A DNA stretch of 64,000 bases, taken from assembly GCA_032209605.1 (NCBI GenBank), contig JASFXZ010000012.1, forward strand, positions 806,001 to 870,000. The letters run 5' to 3'. Shown in pieces: positions 47,413-59,310 of the stretch. Both the position numbers and the translations under genes were made by a program. The DNA is from Mactromeris polynyma (Eukaryota > Mollusca > Bivalvia > Venerida > Mactridae). The notes below the pieces were generated by a model, which made no database searches, was not told where the DNA came from, and saw only the letters and a program-made list of their open reading frames with translations. Position 1 is the stretch's first letter. Every line of letters starts with the position of its first letter.

Positions 47413-48296
47413 TATACTGTAGTATCATTTGAAGTCGCGCAGGTCTAATTTTCGCGTATTTCGCGCTAGAGACGAAGCGCGAATTTAAGTCCGCGCGATT
47501 ATTAAACTTCCGAAACTAACATGGCTATCCGAATTTTTGACTGTCCGAAAATGTGTGTATATGCACTTACGTTTTTTCTTTTCATAATTTGTCGCTGTTT
47601 TTTCTGATAATTTGTGTGGAATAATTAGGAACATGGAATATTTTGACACAGTTTGATTACTAGTACCACGGACCTATATACAGGTCCGTGCTAGTACGTA
47701 AGAGTGGTTTAAATGGAACATTAATTCATAAATTGATTTTTCTTTGTTTACAGAATACACAACTGCATAAAATCGTTGTCATCCGGATTGCACGCACTGC
47801 AACTTTTTTCTTCATACTGAACAATTCGTACAGTCGTGTCAATTAACGCCAATTAATCGTTGAACGTGTCATATTATTTGTGGTATTGTTATGGGGTATG
47901 TTTTAATTCGTTCCCAAATGGTTCGCTGAAATAACCAGGGAATCAAGCGCTTGGTGACACTGATCAAAATATGACGCGAACCTCGCTAGTCATGTTGTTT
48001 ATTCAAGTTTCACACGTTTCTATTGTATTCAGATATGACAATTGGCAATAAAATTGTTAATTGGCGACTCTATTACAGAGATAACCCCTAACTTACGAGT
48101 TAATACGCAGAATATTGCTATTTACAGCTTATGATACGGATGTACGAAATAATAACACGCGCTGTGATACCGTCATTTTTGTCTGATTTTTTTTCTTCAA
48201 AAATTTAAAATACGCAAATTTAGGCCCGCGCGAAACTGCCTTTTTTGCTGTTTGCGCGAAATTTTACCCCCGTTATTTAAGTGATACTACAGTATA
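47413..48296. mobile_element. TIR element, 884 bp, tatactgtagtatca ends
   Basis: Left end tatactgtagtatcatttga and right end, inverted, tatactgtagtatcacttaa. Ends begin and finish in TA, as for Tc1/mariner-type insertion. CpG-richer subterminal parts carry gcgcgaa words in both orientations, and a palindrome cacggacctatatacaggtc cgtg lies at about 47668. No transposase. Its interior (47989-48072) is nearly identical to part of 50943-51640. Confidence 0.7.
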
Positions 48297-49877
48297 TAGT
48301 ACATGCTGTTTCCCAAAAATAACATTTTTATAATTATATACAGACTTGATTATAAAGTGATTTTGGATGGGTCATTACAGAACTTGGGGAGACACTGAGG
48401 TTTCTTCGAAATAATTAGTCAAACCTGTTTAATCGACCACCCAAGGGACTGACAAAAAAGTATCGCTTAAGAAAATGGTCTCTTAATTAACAAGAAATGT
48501 TGATTTTTAACTTTGTTATAATTTCTAAATTCATTTCAAAGGATTACAAAATATGCTTAGGGTAATAGGGATAACACCTTTATTGTGGTTGAGATGGCTA
48601 TCCATTCATTAAAACCATCATTACAATCATCATCATCATCATCTGAAACTGACATTTCTCAACACAGCGTCCTTGAACCAAGCCAAAACTAAATTGTTTA
48701 TGTCTTCGTTTCTAGTGTATCTGGAAGCTTGTGCTCAGGTGAGCTAAAATTGTCACAAAATGTTCCCGAGAACTACTATAAGTGCGTGGCATTACTGGGT
48801 TCACGCAAGAGACAAAACAACTGCTGGAATTGCAGTACTTTACATCTGGGAAATGGATGGTCCCGACTAAAAATGGGTCTACAGGACACAGGTGCCCCTA
48901 TTTAACTCAATCAAGGGATGTAATATTGTTCATACTAAATAAATGCAATAAAAAAACAACATCTGCACAATTTCTGTGATGACATAATCATATTCCTATG
49001 AAATTTTGTTACTCTATGTCAAATACTTGAACAACATAAGTTTTTGTGGAACAGATGAACTGACAGACAAGGGTGTATCCAAGTTCCTACACACAGAGTT
49101 TAAGGGGCACAAACATGGTGAACCGTGATACAGTTTGCAGTGATTGCAAAATGAGATACTCAAATAAAACAAATCTATGCTTATACATTTAAGTCATCGA
49201 AAGAACATGTTAGTCACTGTGTTCTTAATTTTTTTCAACTTAAAAAACACAGTGACATAAGTTCATATTCATACACTTTCCACTCAATTAGAATTGATAC
49301 ACCAAAATCAGCACTTGAAATGTATATTTTTATATTTTCATATAGCTCCTTCCCCATAAAGATGCCCTTCCATTATAACAGGTGCTTAAAATTGTACTGA
49401 AGTGTTCGCTTTATCATGATACAATTCCCTCAGGAAAGAATATATTGATGATGTACAGGGTAAACAGTTCTAAATATAAATTCAACTTACTGTAATACAC
49501 ATTAGACAAGCACACAATTCCAAGAGAATGTAGATTTAAGAAGAAGATACCACAATCAAAGAACAAATTCAGTCAACTCATTATCTTCTGAACCTGTCTC
49601 ACAATATTGTATCCGAATATGAGTTGTATACGTACTGTTTACATTCCCTGGAAATGTTTCAACACTTCTCATACCTAGGTAAAGTAGAACACAGACTTAC
49701 AACATGCTGTTCAAGTATAAATGATAATGTAGTTATATCATAAGTAAGACAGAAACTTTACATATCAGTACTAACAGAAAGGCAGAGTAAATATCCAGTC
49801 TAGTGGTGAGGCCTTGTCAATACCATTATCAATGGCACTGTACATATCTATATTAGCATTTTCCAGTGGTACGGCCT
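48297..49877. other. no feature seen
   Basis: Intergenic sequence with a short (atc)n run near 48630; no coding signal beyond small chance ORFs. Confidence 0.4.
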
Positions 49878-49899
49878 GTAAACTGACCACTCCATTAAC

Positions 49900-50725
49900 C
49901 CTGTAAATGATTTGGCATTATCTACTGTTGAGGCCCCGTAAATAATTTGGCACTGTCTACTGTTGAGGCCCTATAAATTAATGATTGGACACAGGCTGTT
50001 GAGGCCCTATAAAGGATTTGGCACTGTCTATTGCTGAGGCCCTATAAATTAATGATTGGGCACAGACTGTTGAGGCCCTATAAATGATTTGGCACTGTCT
50101 ATTGTTGATGCCCTATAAATTAATGATTGGGCACAGACTGTTGAGGCCCCATAAATGATTTGGCACTGTCTACTGTTGAGGCCCTATAAATTAATGATTG
50201 GGCACAGACTGTTGAGGCCAAATAAATGATTTGGCACTGTCTACTGTTGAGGCCCTATAAATTAATGATTGGGCACAGACTGCTGAGGCCCCATAAATGA
50301 TTTGACACTGTCTACTGTTGAGGCCCTATACATGATCTGGCACTCTCTATTGTTGAGGCCCTGTAGATTACTCATTTGTTTGTTTGTTTCATCGGGTTTA
50401 ACGCCGTTTCTCAACAATATTTCAGTTATATAAGGCAGCCAGTTCACCTAACCAGTTTTTCCTGGACTGAATTCTTACCAGTACTAACTTACCCTTCCAC
50501 AAGGAGCCGGCAACTTTTCCACATGAGGAGGAAAATCGACATTTTTATCAAATTTTCATGGAAGGGTATGACCTGCCGCGACCGGGAATCGAACCGGATC
50601 ACCGGGTTACAAGTCCAGCGCACTAACCACTGGCTGCGGCCTATAAATAACTCATTTGGCACTAACTACTAGTTAAGCTCAATAAATACCTCATCTGGCA
50701 CTAGTTGTCTACTGTAATGGCCCCA
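49900..50725. repeat. 71-bp tandem array interrupted by a SINE
   Basis: Units alternate gaggccctataaattaatga ttgggcacagactgtt with gaggccctataaatgatttg gcactgtctactgtt, a two-part 71-bp higher-order unit (for example 50061 and 50132). It runs to about 50378 and resumes after the SINE at about 50641 (ctataaataactcatttggc). Confidence 0.9.
50379..50640 (-). mobile_element. tRNA-derived SINE, copy 3
   Basis: Nearly identical in layout to the copy at 39068-39344: minus-strand head with cagtggttagtgcgctggac ttgtaacccgg and ggttcgattcccggtcgcgg, shared core, tail aaacaaacaaac. It inserted in the 71-bp array; attactcattt and ataactcattt flank it as a probable but imperfect duplication. Confidence 0.85.
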
Positions 50726-50942
50726 TTAAGTTACTATGATAAGTGAACAAATCGCTAAGCGGGGTTGGACCTGGAACTGATACGAGGGGCATTCAATAAA
50801 TTATGTCACTAATGGCCTTCCTTAGAAAACATGTTGCATAATAGCATAGGGATTTCATGTAGTTGATTGCAGATGTATATTTAATACACCTTTGAAATTT
50901 TGATTTAATCCACTGTATTGTTGAATTATACACACTCATATA

Positions 50943-51640
50943 TACCGTATATTACCGGCCATAAGTCGATCTCAGCCATAAGTCGAGGGTGTAGTTTTGT
51001 CTGTAAAAAGGGAAATTTAGGCTTACCCCTTCCATAAGTCGAGGGGGGACTTAGGCAGGATGAAAATAGACTCCCAAATTCGACAGCCAACTCACAATCT
51101 CCCTATTTTCAAAGAAAACATTGTAAACTTTTTTTATGGGGTATTTTTTAGTTCATTCCTGACTGGTTCACTGCAATTAGACTGGTTCACTGCAATTATT
51201 TGCCAAACTGATAACCGAAAGTGTAAAATCGGGATACCAGACAGAAATAATCTCTAAATAATCTCTAAACCAAAATACCATGTGACTCTCACTTGTCATC
51301 TTGTTTATTCAAGTTTCACACGTTTCTATTGTATTCAGATATGACAATTGGCAATAAAATTGTTAATTGGCGACTCTTTAAAAAGGGATTACCCCAGATT
51401 ATGATTTAAATTGCAGAATATAGCTATTAATAGCATATGATATGGATGAAGACATGACATGGTATTGGCAATATAGCAGTGATACGGTGGTGTCAGTTCT
51501 TAATTTTAAGCCCGGTTTATGTTACCAACTGATCGTATTTTGTTTGATTTTCATCTGTTAATTGTCCATAAGTCGACCAGTGACTTTTGGTGATTTTTTT
51601 TAGGAAAAAAAACTCGACTTATGGCCGGTAATATACGGTA
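50943..51640. mobile_element. TIR element nested in the mariner, 698 bp
   Basis: Perfect 27-bp inverted ends beginning taccgtatattaccggccat. Ccataagtcga recurs at 50967, 50986 and about 51030 near the left end. Borders are TA. No transposase frame. Shares an internal stretch (51295-51378 and looser matches around it) with the element at 47413-48296. Confidence 0.85.
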
Positions 51641-51900
51641 GTGGCTTTATTTCAATGCTATAATGAAACCTGAAGAAAAAATAGGAATCAGGGCTTACAT
51701 TAAAGCCTGAGTTTCTTTGCGTGTATCTCCAAAAGAGGGGCTAAACATTTTAAAGGGGGTCTATATAGCCTGCAAGACAGTAACCGTCCTGGTTGGCCTG
51801 TTGTTGCAGCAACAAAGGGAAACATAGAAACGTAGATAAAGATGGCTGATATACTATTTCCCAGAATGCTAATGTCTAGGCATTTCAGAAGGGACTGTCC

Positions 51901-52128
51901 ATGCATCATATTCAGACTGACTGTTTGAAACTAAAGAAGCTTTGTGCTAGATGGATCCCCCACTTGTTGACATCAGACCAGAAGGCCAAGCCTTTCGAAT
52001 GTGCCAAAAAACTTTTGAAAAAAAAAAAAAAGACAGCTCACAAAAGTAAAATAGTACAATCTTTCTTAGAACAAGAAAAGGTTATTCAGATTGAGCACCC
52101 ACCTTATTCCCCTGACCTAAGCTAAGCC
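51901..52128 (+). pseudogene. mariner transposase fragment
   Basis: One open stretch of 74 codons joins an N-terminal-domain end (LKLKKLCARWIPHLLTSDQK) across an internal deletion marked by a poly-A run to the conserved catalytic motif HPPYSPDLS. Further remains (LKNAL...GKRYATRSALGSAIFQCL near 52170) continue in another frame. Not functional. Confidence 0.75.
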
Positions 52129-52408
52129 CCTGTGACTTTTTCCTATTTCCCTTGCTATTAAAAAATGCTCTCAGGTAAGCGCTATGCTACTAGAAGTGCC
52201 CTTGGTTCTGCAATTTTTCAGTGTCTCAACAGTATACCAAGGGGAGCCTACTTTGCAGCATTTAGGTTGTGGATAGCAATACTTCAAAAGTGTGTATCTG
52301 TGCAGGGAGAATACTTTGAAGGGTTGACATGAACAAATTTCCAATGCAGTGAAAATTTTAAACATACGAAGACCATGCAGTGACATAATTTATTGAATGC
52401 CCCTTGTA

Positions 52409-53160
52409 AGTACCAATCATTCCATGTTGTATTTTCATACAGAAGATTTTTAACATTTTTTATGAAGATCCGATGAAGATTATCATTTAAAATAGCAAAT
52501 CATATATAAAATTATCCTAAATTTACTTTCAAACTTTGGGGGTGTCAAAGCAAATTTCAGATCTCTCCCCCATATGAAAACATACGAGATTGGGGGGGGG
52601 GGGGGCAGGCCCCACCCATTCCTACACCTGTGGGGTGTTAACAAGCCAATTGTAGAATACAGATGGAAGTCAGACACAAGGTTATCACTTGTGCTCAGGC
52701 AAGCCATAACAATAGCAAAATTACCAATACTATTACTATCCCAATAATATGACTACAAGTACAATTATTTGTTACCAATCAGTAATATAACAGAAAATTG
52801 TTGAGGTCTGTCTGCACTGGGATGTACACCATGCCTGCATCACTCACACATACATAATATGTGTGAAGTTAGCAGTATGTCAGTTATCATGTGTTACCTG
52901 TAGAAAGCTTTCAATGCTTATCATTATTCAGCCATGTATCTATTCACCTGAATATGTTGAACAAAAGTAGTGGTTTTGAACAGTGTATACATACATACAA
53001 GTATATCTCCAGTAATTTAATGGTTTAAGTAAAAATATGCATTTATACAACTTGCCTAATACACTCATTGAATTGATATCTCCCTCAAATAGTCATGGGT
53101 ATTAATGGAGTGCAAAACAAACTACATTGGAATACTTTTAAAAGTCATTTGCTGTTTTTC
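52409..53160. other. no feature seen
   Basis: Intergenic; a 12-base G run at about 52592. No gene signal. Confidence 0.4.
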
Positions 53161-53186
53161 CACTATATAAATCACACTTTTAATCC

Positions 53187-53504
53187 AGAAACCCCTTTCG
53201 TTTGGTCCCTAATCATGTATTGCCCCTTTATTCTGAAGAAATAAAATGGACTAGATATGCAAATGCAATATTTAAAGTCTCACTGAAAGATCATTTTTCC
53301 ATTGCATCTGACATCTTCGAATTCAGTAAATTTAGGGGCAGGGAAGCACCATTAATTAATAGTCTAAATTATGCATTCCTGAACATTCTGGGTTTAGAGA
53401 AAATAGACAATATTTCAATTGCAAACTTGAATTATGACATTTGTAATGTGTTTAAACAGCATTCTGCATTATTTCAAAATGAGTTTAAACACAATTATGT
53501 GTAA
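53187..53504 (+). CDS. unrecognised open reading frame, possibly a retro-fragment
   Basis: Open from about 53187 (RNPFRLVPNHVLPLYSEEIK) to TAA at 53502-53504 (ends FKHNYV), about 105 codons, rich in Phe, Asn, Ile and Ser. Composition looks more protein-like than neighbouring chance ORFs (FSIASDIFEFSKFRG), but there is no initiator context, no splice sites that I can defend and no family I recognise. May be the C-terminal end of an old transposon or gene fragment. Confidence 0.25.
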   Translation, partial: RNPFRLVPNHVLPLYSEEIKWTRYANAIFKVSLKDHFSIASDIFEFSKFRGREAPLINSLNYAFLNILGLEKIDNISIANLNYDICNVFKQHSALFQNEFKHNYV

Positions 53505-53701
53505 TCCTTGCTCATGAAATTCAATGTCCCATTTCATGACATGTCCATCAAAAAATCAGTCAAATTTTTGTCTCAAATCTTAATAACAGTTTGCAATATG
53601 GTAGAAAGTACAATGACATACCCGTAAGTCAAGTGGTGTTTTTGGGGAAATTTATTCCGACATTTTAGTAAACTTATAGCCAGTAATTTATGTTACATGT
53701 A

Positions 53702-54486
53702 CAGTCATGGCGACTACCCATCAGACAGTTGGACCTGACCGATAAAAAATGGCCAGGCCCGATGCAGAAGGCCTCACAGTGCGCTGTATGTCCGATACGG
53801 TACAGATCAGACGGGTTTTATAACATCTGTTTACATAATGCGATCTTCGTACGTGCACCGATTATCTGCACATTCGCTTGTCTTTAGGACATTTATACTT
53901 TGATTGTGTCATCAAAAGGCATTTCAGGAGTGAATGTTAAGGTTAATCATAATTTTTAAGTTATTTATCGAAATACTGTAAATTTTGCCAATTTCTGTTT
54001 GATTTGTTAAATTTCACTTTGAAACAAGCGGTCCTATAGCCACACGAAATCCTATCAGAAAATGGAATAAACGGTTCTTTTCTTGGAAATTTTATGTTGT
54101 AGACGATTGGTAGAGTTGTCAAAATGGACATTTCGGGAAGATTTTTCTTTTTCGAGTTCAATGCAGTACGATTCAACTCAATAATCTTAATATTTTGAGA
54201 GTTGTCAATGGAATTATTTTGACAATTCCACAATTTTGCGTATTACTCCCTTGAATTTACAATATGTAGAATATGAAAACTAAAACTATATTTATTTTGA
54301 TACTGTTACAGACTTCCCAAGTCACATTTTTATATGTATGAATGCATGTATGCTACATGTGATAGGGTACTGTATTTTTTCTTTACCTAACCAATGTATC
54401 TGCAAAGAATGTAATTTTTAACATGTTTTCGGTCTGACAAATTTGCATTCGGACTGACAAGTCATGGAAGTCATTCGCCATGACTG
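53702..54486. mobile_element. hAT-like TIR element with 6-bp duplication, 785 bp
   Basis: Ends cagtcatggcgactaccc and, inverted, cagtcatggcgaatgact; identical for the first 12 bases. Flanked by catgta at 53696-53701 and 54487-54492. CAGT...ACTG ends suggest the hAT superfamily with a 6-bp site. Internal ORFs (53690-53887, 53961-54233) show no transposase motif. Confidence 0.7.
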
Positions 54487-54492
54487 CATGTA

Positions 54493-56860
54493 GTTATTAA
54501 TTTGAGTCCAAACTGATTCCAAACTAGTTTAAAGATCTACCTTTCCTATGTAACACTATCTTTAGTATACCACCTCTGCGTTTAAATGTTCCATCCCTTC
54601 TTTCAAACTTATATATGAAACCCCCCTCAACAACAAGTTTGAATGTCTTAGTGACATGGAGGATGACAGTGATTGAATCTCTGTCTCAGGGGGTGAGAGC
54701 ATGCTCTCTGATGAAGAAACTTAGTCTTTTATTTTATTTTTAACTTATTTTTAATAAATCTGGACCGTATTCCATGAAATACGCCTTTCACAGTACATTT
54801 TTTCTTGTTGGCTGTGTTGACCTTCAACCAGTCCGCTAACTAGTTAACATTTACAAGTATATCACGTTACCTTTTTTAGTTTCACATAATTTCACATTTC
54901 TTGCGCGCTAAATGACCCGATGCTGTCGATGCGCCATAAAACAACATGATAATAATAATAATTCAAACTTATAGCCACTAATACATACTGTTTAACAAAA
55001 TCAATAATTTTATCTGGAAACACAGTTTCTCAGCAAGCCAATACGTGGCTGGTTAAAATAAAGTCGAGTCATACACTTATATATATAGATACACACACAG
55101 TGGCGGTGACACTTATACCTATTTTGTAATGTTATGAAAAAGATGCACCAGGAAAATGTTGCATATGAATTATATTATATTTCTGAGATAGTGAAGTAAT
55201 CAACAATTTCTTAAAGTACATAACTTTTATAAGTTATCAAAGAGCTGTGAGTGCTGAACAACTTGGGCTGCTTATAGCCGGATTGTGTATATGCTGGCAG
55301 TAGCATTGATCTAGTGACTTGTTAGTAAACATTGAAAGACAGCAAACAACCCCAAATCATCCAAAAACAAACCATAATTATGCTAAAATGTGTTGCTCTT
55401 GTTAAGTATTCATCTCTGAACAACAATTATTTTTAATATTAACAATTCTAATAGTGTGTAACTGTGTTACATGCGTATTGTTGAAATGCCCAAAACACCA
55501 CTCTGGATATATCCAAACAACCCAAAGTCACCCCCAAATAAACTGTTAGAAACTGCTTCAATCTGTTTTAAAACTTAATTGATGTGATTATTAAATATTA
55601 AACGAATGTATCCAAATTTAACAAACTAAAAGTTATTGAAAGTGCAATTAAGAAACATAAAAATACTGTGAAATAACCACCCATATATGTTATTGTCGAG
55701 AGCGTTTTCTTGTCGCTCATTTTAAAAAAATAAAAATGCAGCTCAATATTGTTAATATTTTAAGATAATCAATTAATTTTGGAATCCGTCCCTCCTGTGA
55801 CGTAAACTTGTTGCTCAGCCTACCTAGGGAATACATGACAGCAGTCTGCACAAATTCACGAAAATATCCTATGCATTTGCTTGAAGATTTGAGCCGCTAA
55901 GCAGGAAAGTGATGGCATGTTCATCCAATACACAGTTTATTTACATATTTTTATTTTAAACTAAAAAAACAACATATTAATCAGCGCTGGCTGCATCGAT
56001 GTTCCAACCATAAATACTACCCAAATGAGGTTTCGATGTCCTAATATGGCTTTATTTGTCCAAATGCGTTTTTTATGTGGAAATATGTTTTAAAATGAAT
56101 ATACTAATATATACACAAGTTTTGTGTGTCAACTTTGATTTATACCTAATTTAAGAGATGTTAACTCCGCACTCCTTTGTATTGAGATTAAATATTGTTT
56201 CTACATTGAAAGTGAAACTGTGTCCGTGCAGGAATTCCGGGTCACATGCTGGGGGCTGTCTCAGAGTATAGTGCATTGTACAATGCGGTTGTAAAGAAAG
56301 TTCTGATAAGACTCAGTTTTTTTGTGTAAAAATAATTGTCAATAGCACAATGTTCTATGATAAAATCATATAATAATTTGCAAACACAATACATAGTGAT
56401 TGGTTTTAGATTTAGCTTATTTGTTACAATTTATTTTTAGTTTTATTTTAATTCTAGTCATTTGTTACTGATATTTGTTAAAGGTACTAACAACAAATAT
56501 AAACAAAAAAGATCACAAGTCTTTGTCATGTTCAGTTCTGCCTCATAACTTAATCATCTTAATGTCAAAACATTTAATAAGTTACACATGTTTGTTTTGA
56601 CATGTGTTTGACAGTTAAAATTTATTTGGAAACGACCCAACCTTGATACAGAACATAAGATGCAGTGATTGGATGACAAATCATGTGATACTTAACACCT
56701 TCAACTGTTTTCTAATCTAATCTATAGGTTACATCGGCTCAGTCACACTTGACTATTACACGATGGGTGGTTACTGGTCAGAAGAAAGAGAAATAGTAGT
56801 AAGATTGAAAATTGCTTTCAAGACAGATAAAAGGAAGAAAAAGAAAAGACTTTCCCAGCT
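54493..56860. other. no feature seen
   Basis: About 2.4 kb of AT-rich intergenic DNA without recognisable genes or long repeats. Confidence 0.4.
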
Positions 56861-56985
56861 GCTTTTTCGTCTTTCTCCCCCTAAGCCTCTTCGGTTATGG
56901 TAGCCATGGCCGACACAGCCCCGGGGATCATCAGTGGCTTACTTACAGCTGGGACCCTACACTTAAATAGAGAGATTGGACAGCC

Positions 56986-57210
56986 CCTGCTTAAAGGATA
57001 CTAAGTCGGAGGCCTCTGCGATGGATGCAGGCAGGTTGTTCCATGGTGTTATAGATCTAGGGAAGAAGGAGTTCTTGTAGTAGGCTGTAGATGTAGATAT
57101 CGGCCTGTACTTCAGAGAGTGTAACTCCTACAGTGAGTGTGTATATTTAGACAACTGCAAGCATGGACTATCAAGGTCTCTCCACAATTTGAAAATTAAA
57201 AAAATCTAGC
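56986..57210 (-). pseudogene. non-LTR retrotransposon (LINE) ORF 3' end remnant
   Basis: Minus strand reads WRDLDSPCLQLSKYTHSL, a stop, then ELHSLKYRPISTSTAYYKNS and FFPRSITPWNNLPASIAEAS followed by DLVSFKQGLSNLSI and TAA at about 56986. The 'NSFFPR.I..WNNLPA.I..A..L..FK..L' signature is the typical C-terminus of RTE/CR1/jockey-type reverse transcriptase ORFs. Only the terminus survives (5'-truncated), with an internal stop. Confidence 0.75.
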
Positions 57211-57214
57211 CCAG

Positions 57215-59050
57215 GTATCTGAACTCCTGAACATGTATTGCTTTATTCATGTGTCCCTTTAAATAATAGTGCAACACTGGTTTTGTCGTTAGAGATCTGG
57301 AATCCCTTACTCGACTGTGTATCAAACGGGCATATATCCTTATATTCATGTTGATTATCTATAGACATGCGACATAGTATTTCAAATTTTGCCTATCTTG
57401 CGATAATATGCATTAAACAAACCACTCCTACTCACCGGTAAAGTCCACATTTTGATGACCCGGGTCGAAAACAACTGAGGACGCAAGGTATTGTTGATAT
57501 ACTAGAGACTTACATTAGATCTTATTAGAGTATGTGTATTAGAACATTTTCTATCGATCCACAATGGTTTGTAATTCAAACAGATCGTTTAAATACACAT
57601 TAAGAACTTAAAACAGTAACAATATATCCTGAAATTACCATCAGTAGTCATGTTTGCAGGTAAACAATGTCACGTGACATACACAGTACTTGATTAATAA
57701 ATTGAACAAGAACAAAATTCTCTCTCGCATTCATATACTTAGCCTGGATTACCTGCCCTAACCATTATCGGGCCGTACTCTAGTCTAGATTATATACAAA
57801 GCCTGCAACCGGACAGGTTTATTCATAGGCGCCTGCGTTAATAGTTGACACATTATGATTGAAAACACAGCTCCCACGACTAAACTTGTTTATGTTTCAT
57901 CATCATGGGATGATAACGATTTTGATATCAAATTAAGGGTATTGTTTTGTAGTTATAAAATATACAAAAACAAGTTGAAATCCATGTAGTATAATATATT
58001 TATACTTGTTTAAAAACTTCCAAAAAGTTGGTGAATTTTCGGTATCTTTTCTCGGAGATTTTTATGCTTGAAAAACAAGGCGCCTCCTATTTCTTCTTTA
58101 TCATTTGCGAATGAATTTGACAAATACTATCTATCTTGTTATTGAAAAGAAAACGTGTAAAACATGTATAAAAACTATCATTTTGCGTCTCATAAATACT
58201 AAACTAAACTGAACTGTTTTATAGCCTACTGCATGATTGTTGTATTTTTCATTATCACCGAATACATACTTATATGTATATAAACTTTTATTGAAGACAA
58301 TTTGAAGCACAGTCTACACTTCGGTTTTCTAACATTGTCCATATTTGTATGTTCAAATGGAATATTCCCATCTTTAAATATTTTATGACACAAAATGGTG
58401 TTGATTCTTTTCAAATATGTCTGACTTTTCTCCAAAGTCAGTTTAGTACACAGTTGGTTTCACTACATGTGGAATTATTTTGAAATTGGGTCAGCGGTTT
58501 TGCCCGGAACCACTTTACTTGAAGGAATCTGACAGGAGACTCCCAAGGAATACTCTTCTGCAGTTTGGTTGATGGCGTTTGAATAAATTGTTGCGGACGA
58601 CGTACACAATTTTCTACGGTCATAGGAGGCAAACACAGTAGCTCATCCTTGTGCACTGCGTGCTGAAGTGAGCTATAATAAGAAGGCCGTGTGTTACCTT
58701 TCGTTGAGTGACTTGAAGATAGTGTTAGACAGTACGGAGTTAATGGTACAAAGAGCTTCCACTTTGGAAGCAAGAGAGGGGAATAAGCTGCCTAAACCTG
58801 AATTCAAAGGACAGACCACAAATGACTGCCCAAGAAGCAAGGCGATCTGAATATATTTCAAAGTGTATACATATTCAGAGAGTGATTCAAAGATGAAAAG
58901 GCCGAATATGCAGGATCATATTGGGAAAGTATTTACTGTTTGTAGTTATCCGACTTATTCCAGTTACCAGTTATAACGATGTCTTAAAATAGCTTAGTAT
59001 GTGTTCAACAATATCTTGGCCCAATACAAAATCAAATTTCAATATGTTCA
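57215..59050. other. no feature recognised
   Basis: Two overlapping ORFs lie on opposite strands at 58438-58850 (minus 111 codons, plus 60 codons). Neither has a domain I recognise; one may be an old retroelement fragment. Confidence 0.35.
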
Positions 59051-59057
59051 TTACCGC

Positions 59058-59310
59058 AGTACACCCGGCTAGTCAGTTGGTAGAGCGCTAGACTGCCACG
59101 CGGAAGATTCGGGTTAGATTCCCTGTCATGACAGGTTATGTTCTTCAGTGTAATTGGCTACATGTGGAGAAGTTGTCAGTTGCTTGTTGAAGAACAAGTT
59201 GGTACTGGTTGATAATCAATTCTATGAAACCTCGTTAGGTCAGCTGGCTACCGTGACTCAAACAATGTTGAAAAATGGCGCAAACCCGATGAGATCAAGA
59301 CAAATTACAT
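59058..59310 (+). mobile_element. tRNA-derived SINE, copy 4, different tRNA head
   Basis: Plus-strand head cccggctagtcagttggtag agcgctagac and B-box-like gggttagattccc, then core ctacatgtggagaagttgtc agttgc and ttaggtcagctggctaccgt ... gttgaaaaatggcgcaaacc cgatgag. That core is the same as in copies 39068 and 50379 (read on the other strand). Borders are uncertain. Confidence 0.75.

Larger units (their letters stand above)
50781..52408 (+). mobile_element. degenerate mariner-like transposon containing a nested element
   Basis: Ends tacgaggggcattcaataaa ttatgtcact and, inverted, the same with one mismatch (52379-52408), TA at both outer borders. Plus-strand remains of a mariner transposase in several frames: IRAYIK...SLRVSPKEGLNILK near 51685, KKLCARWIPHLLTSDQKAK near 51930, then VIQIEHPPYSPDLS near 52085. 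The centre of the catalytic region is missing and frames are broken, so it is dead. A 698-bp element interrupts it. Confidence 0.85.

Noticed and set aside
52483..52707. Minus ORF with proline run
   Set aside because: The run is the poly-G tract read on the other strand; no support.
58438..58850. Gene on either strand at 58.4-58.9 kb
   Set aside because: Two overlapping frames on opposite strands, no recognised domain, no convincing splice borders.
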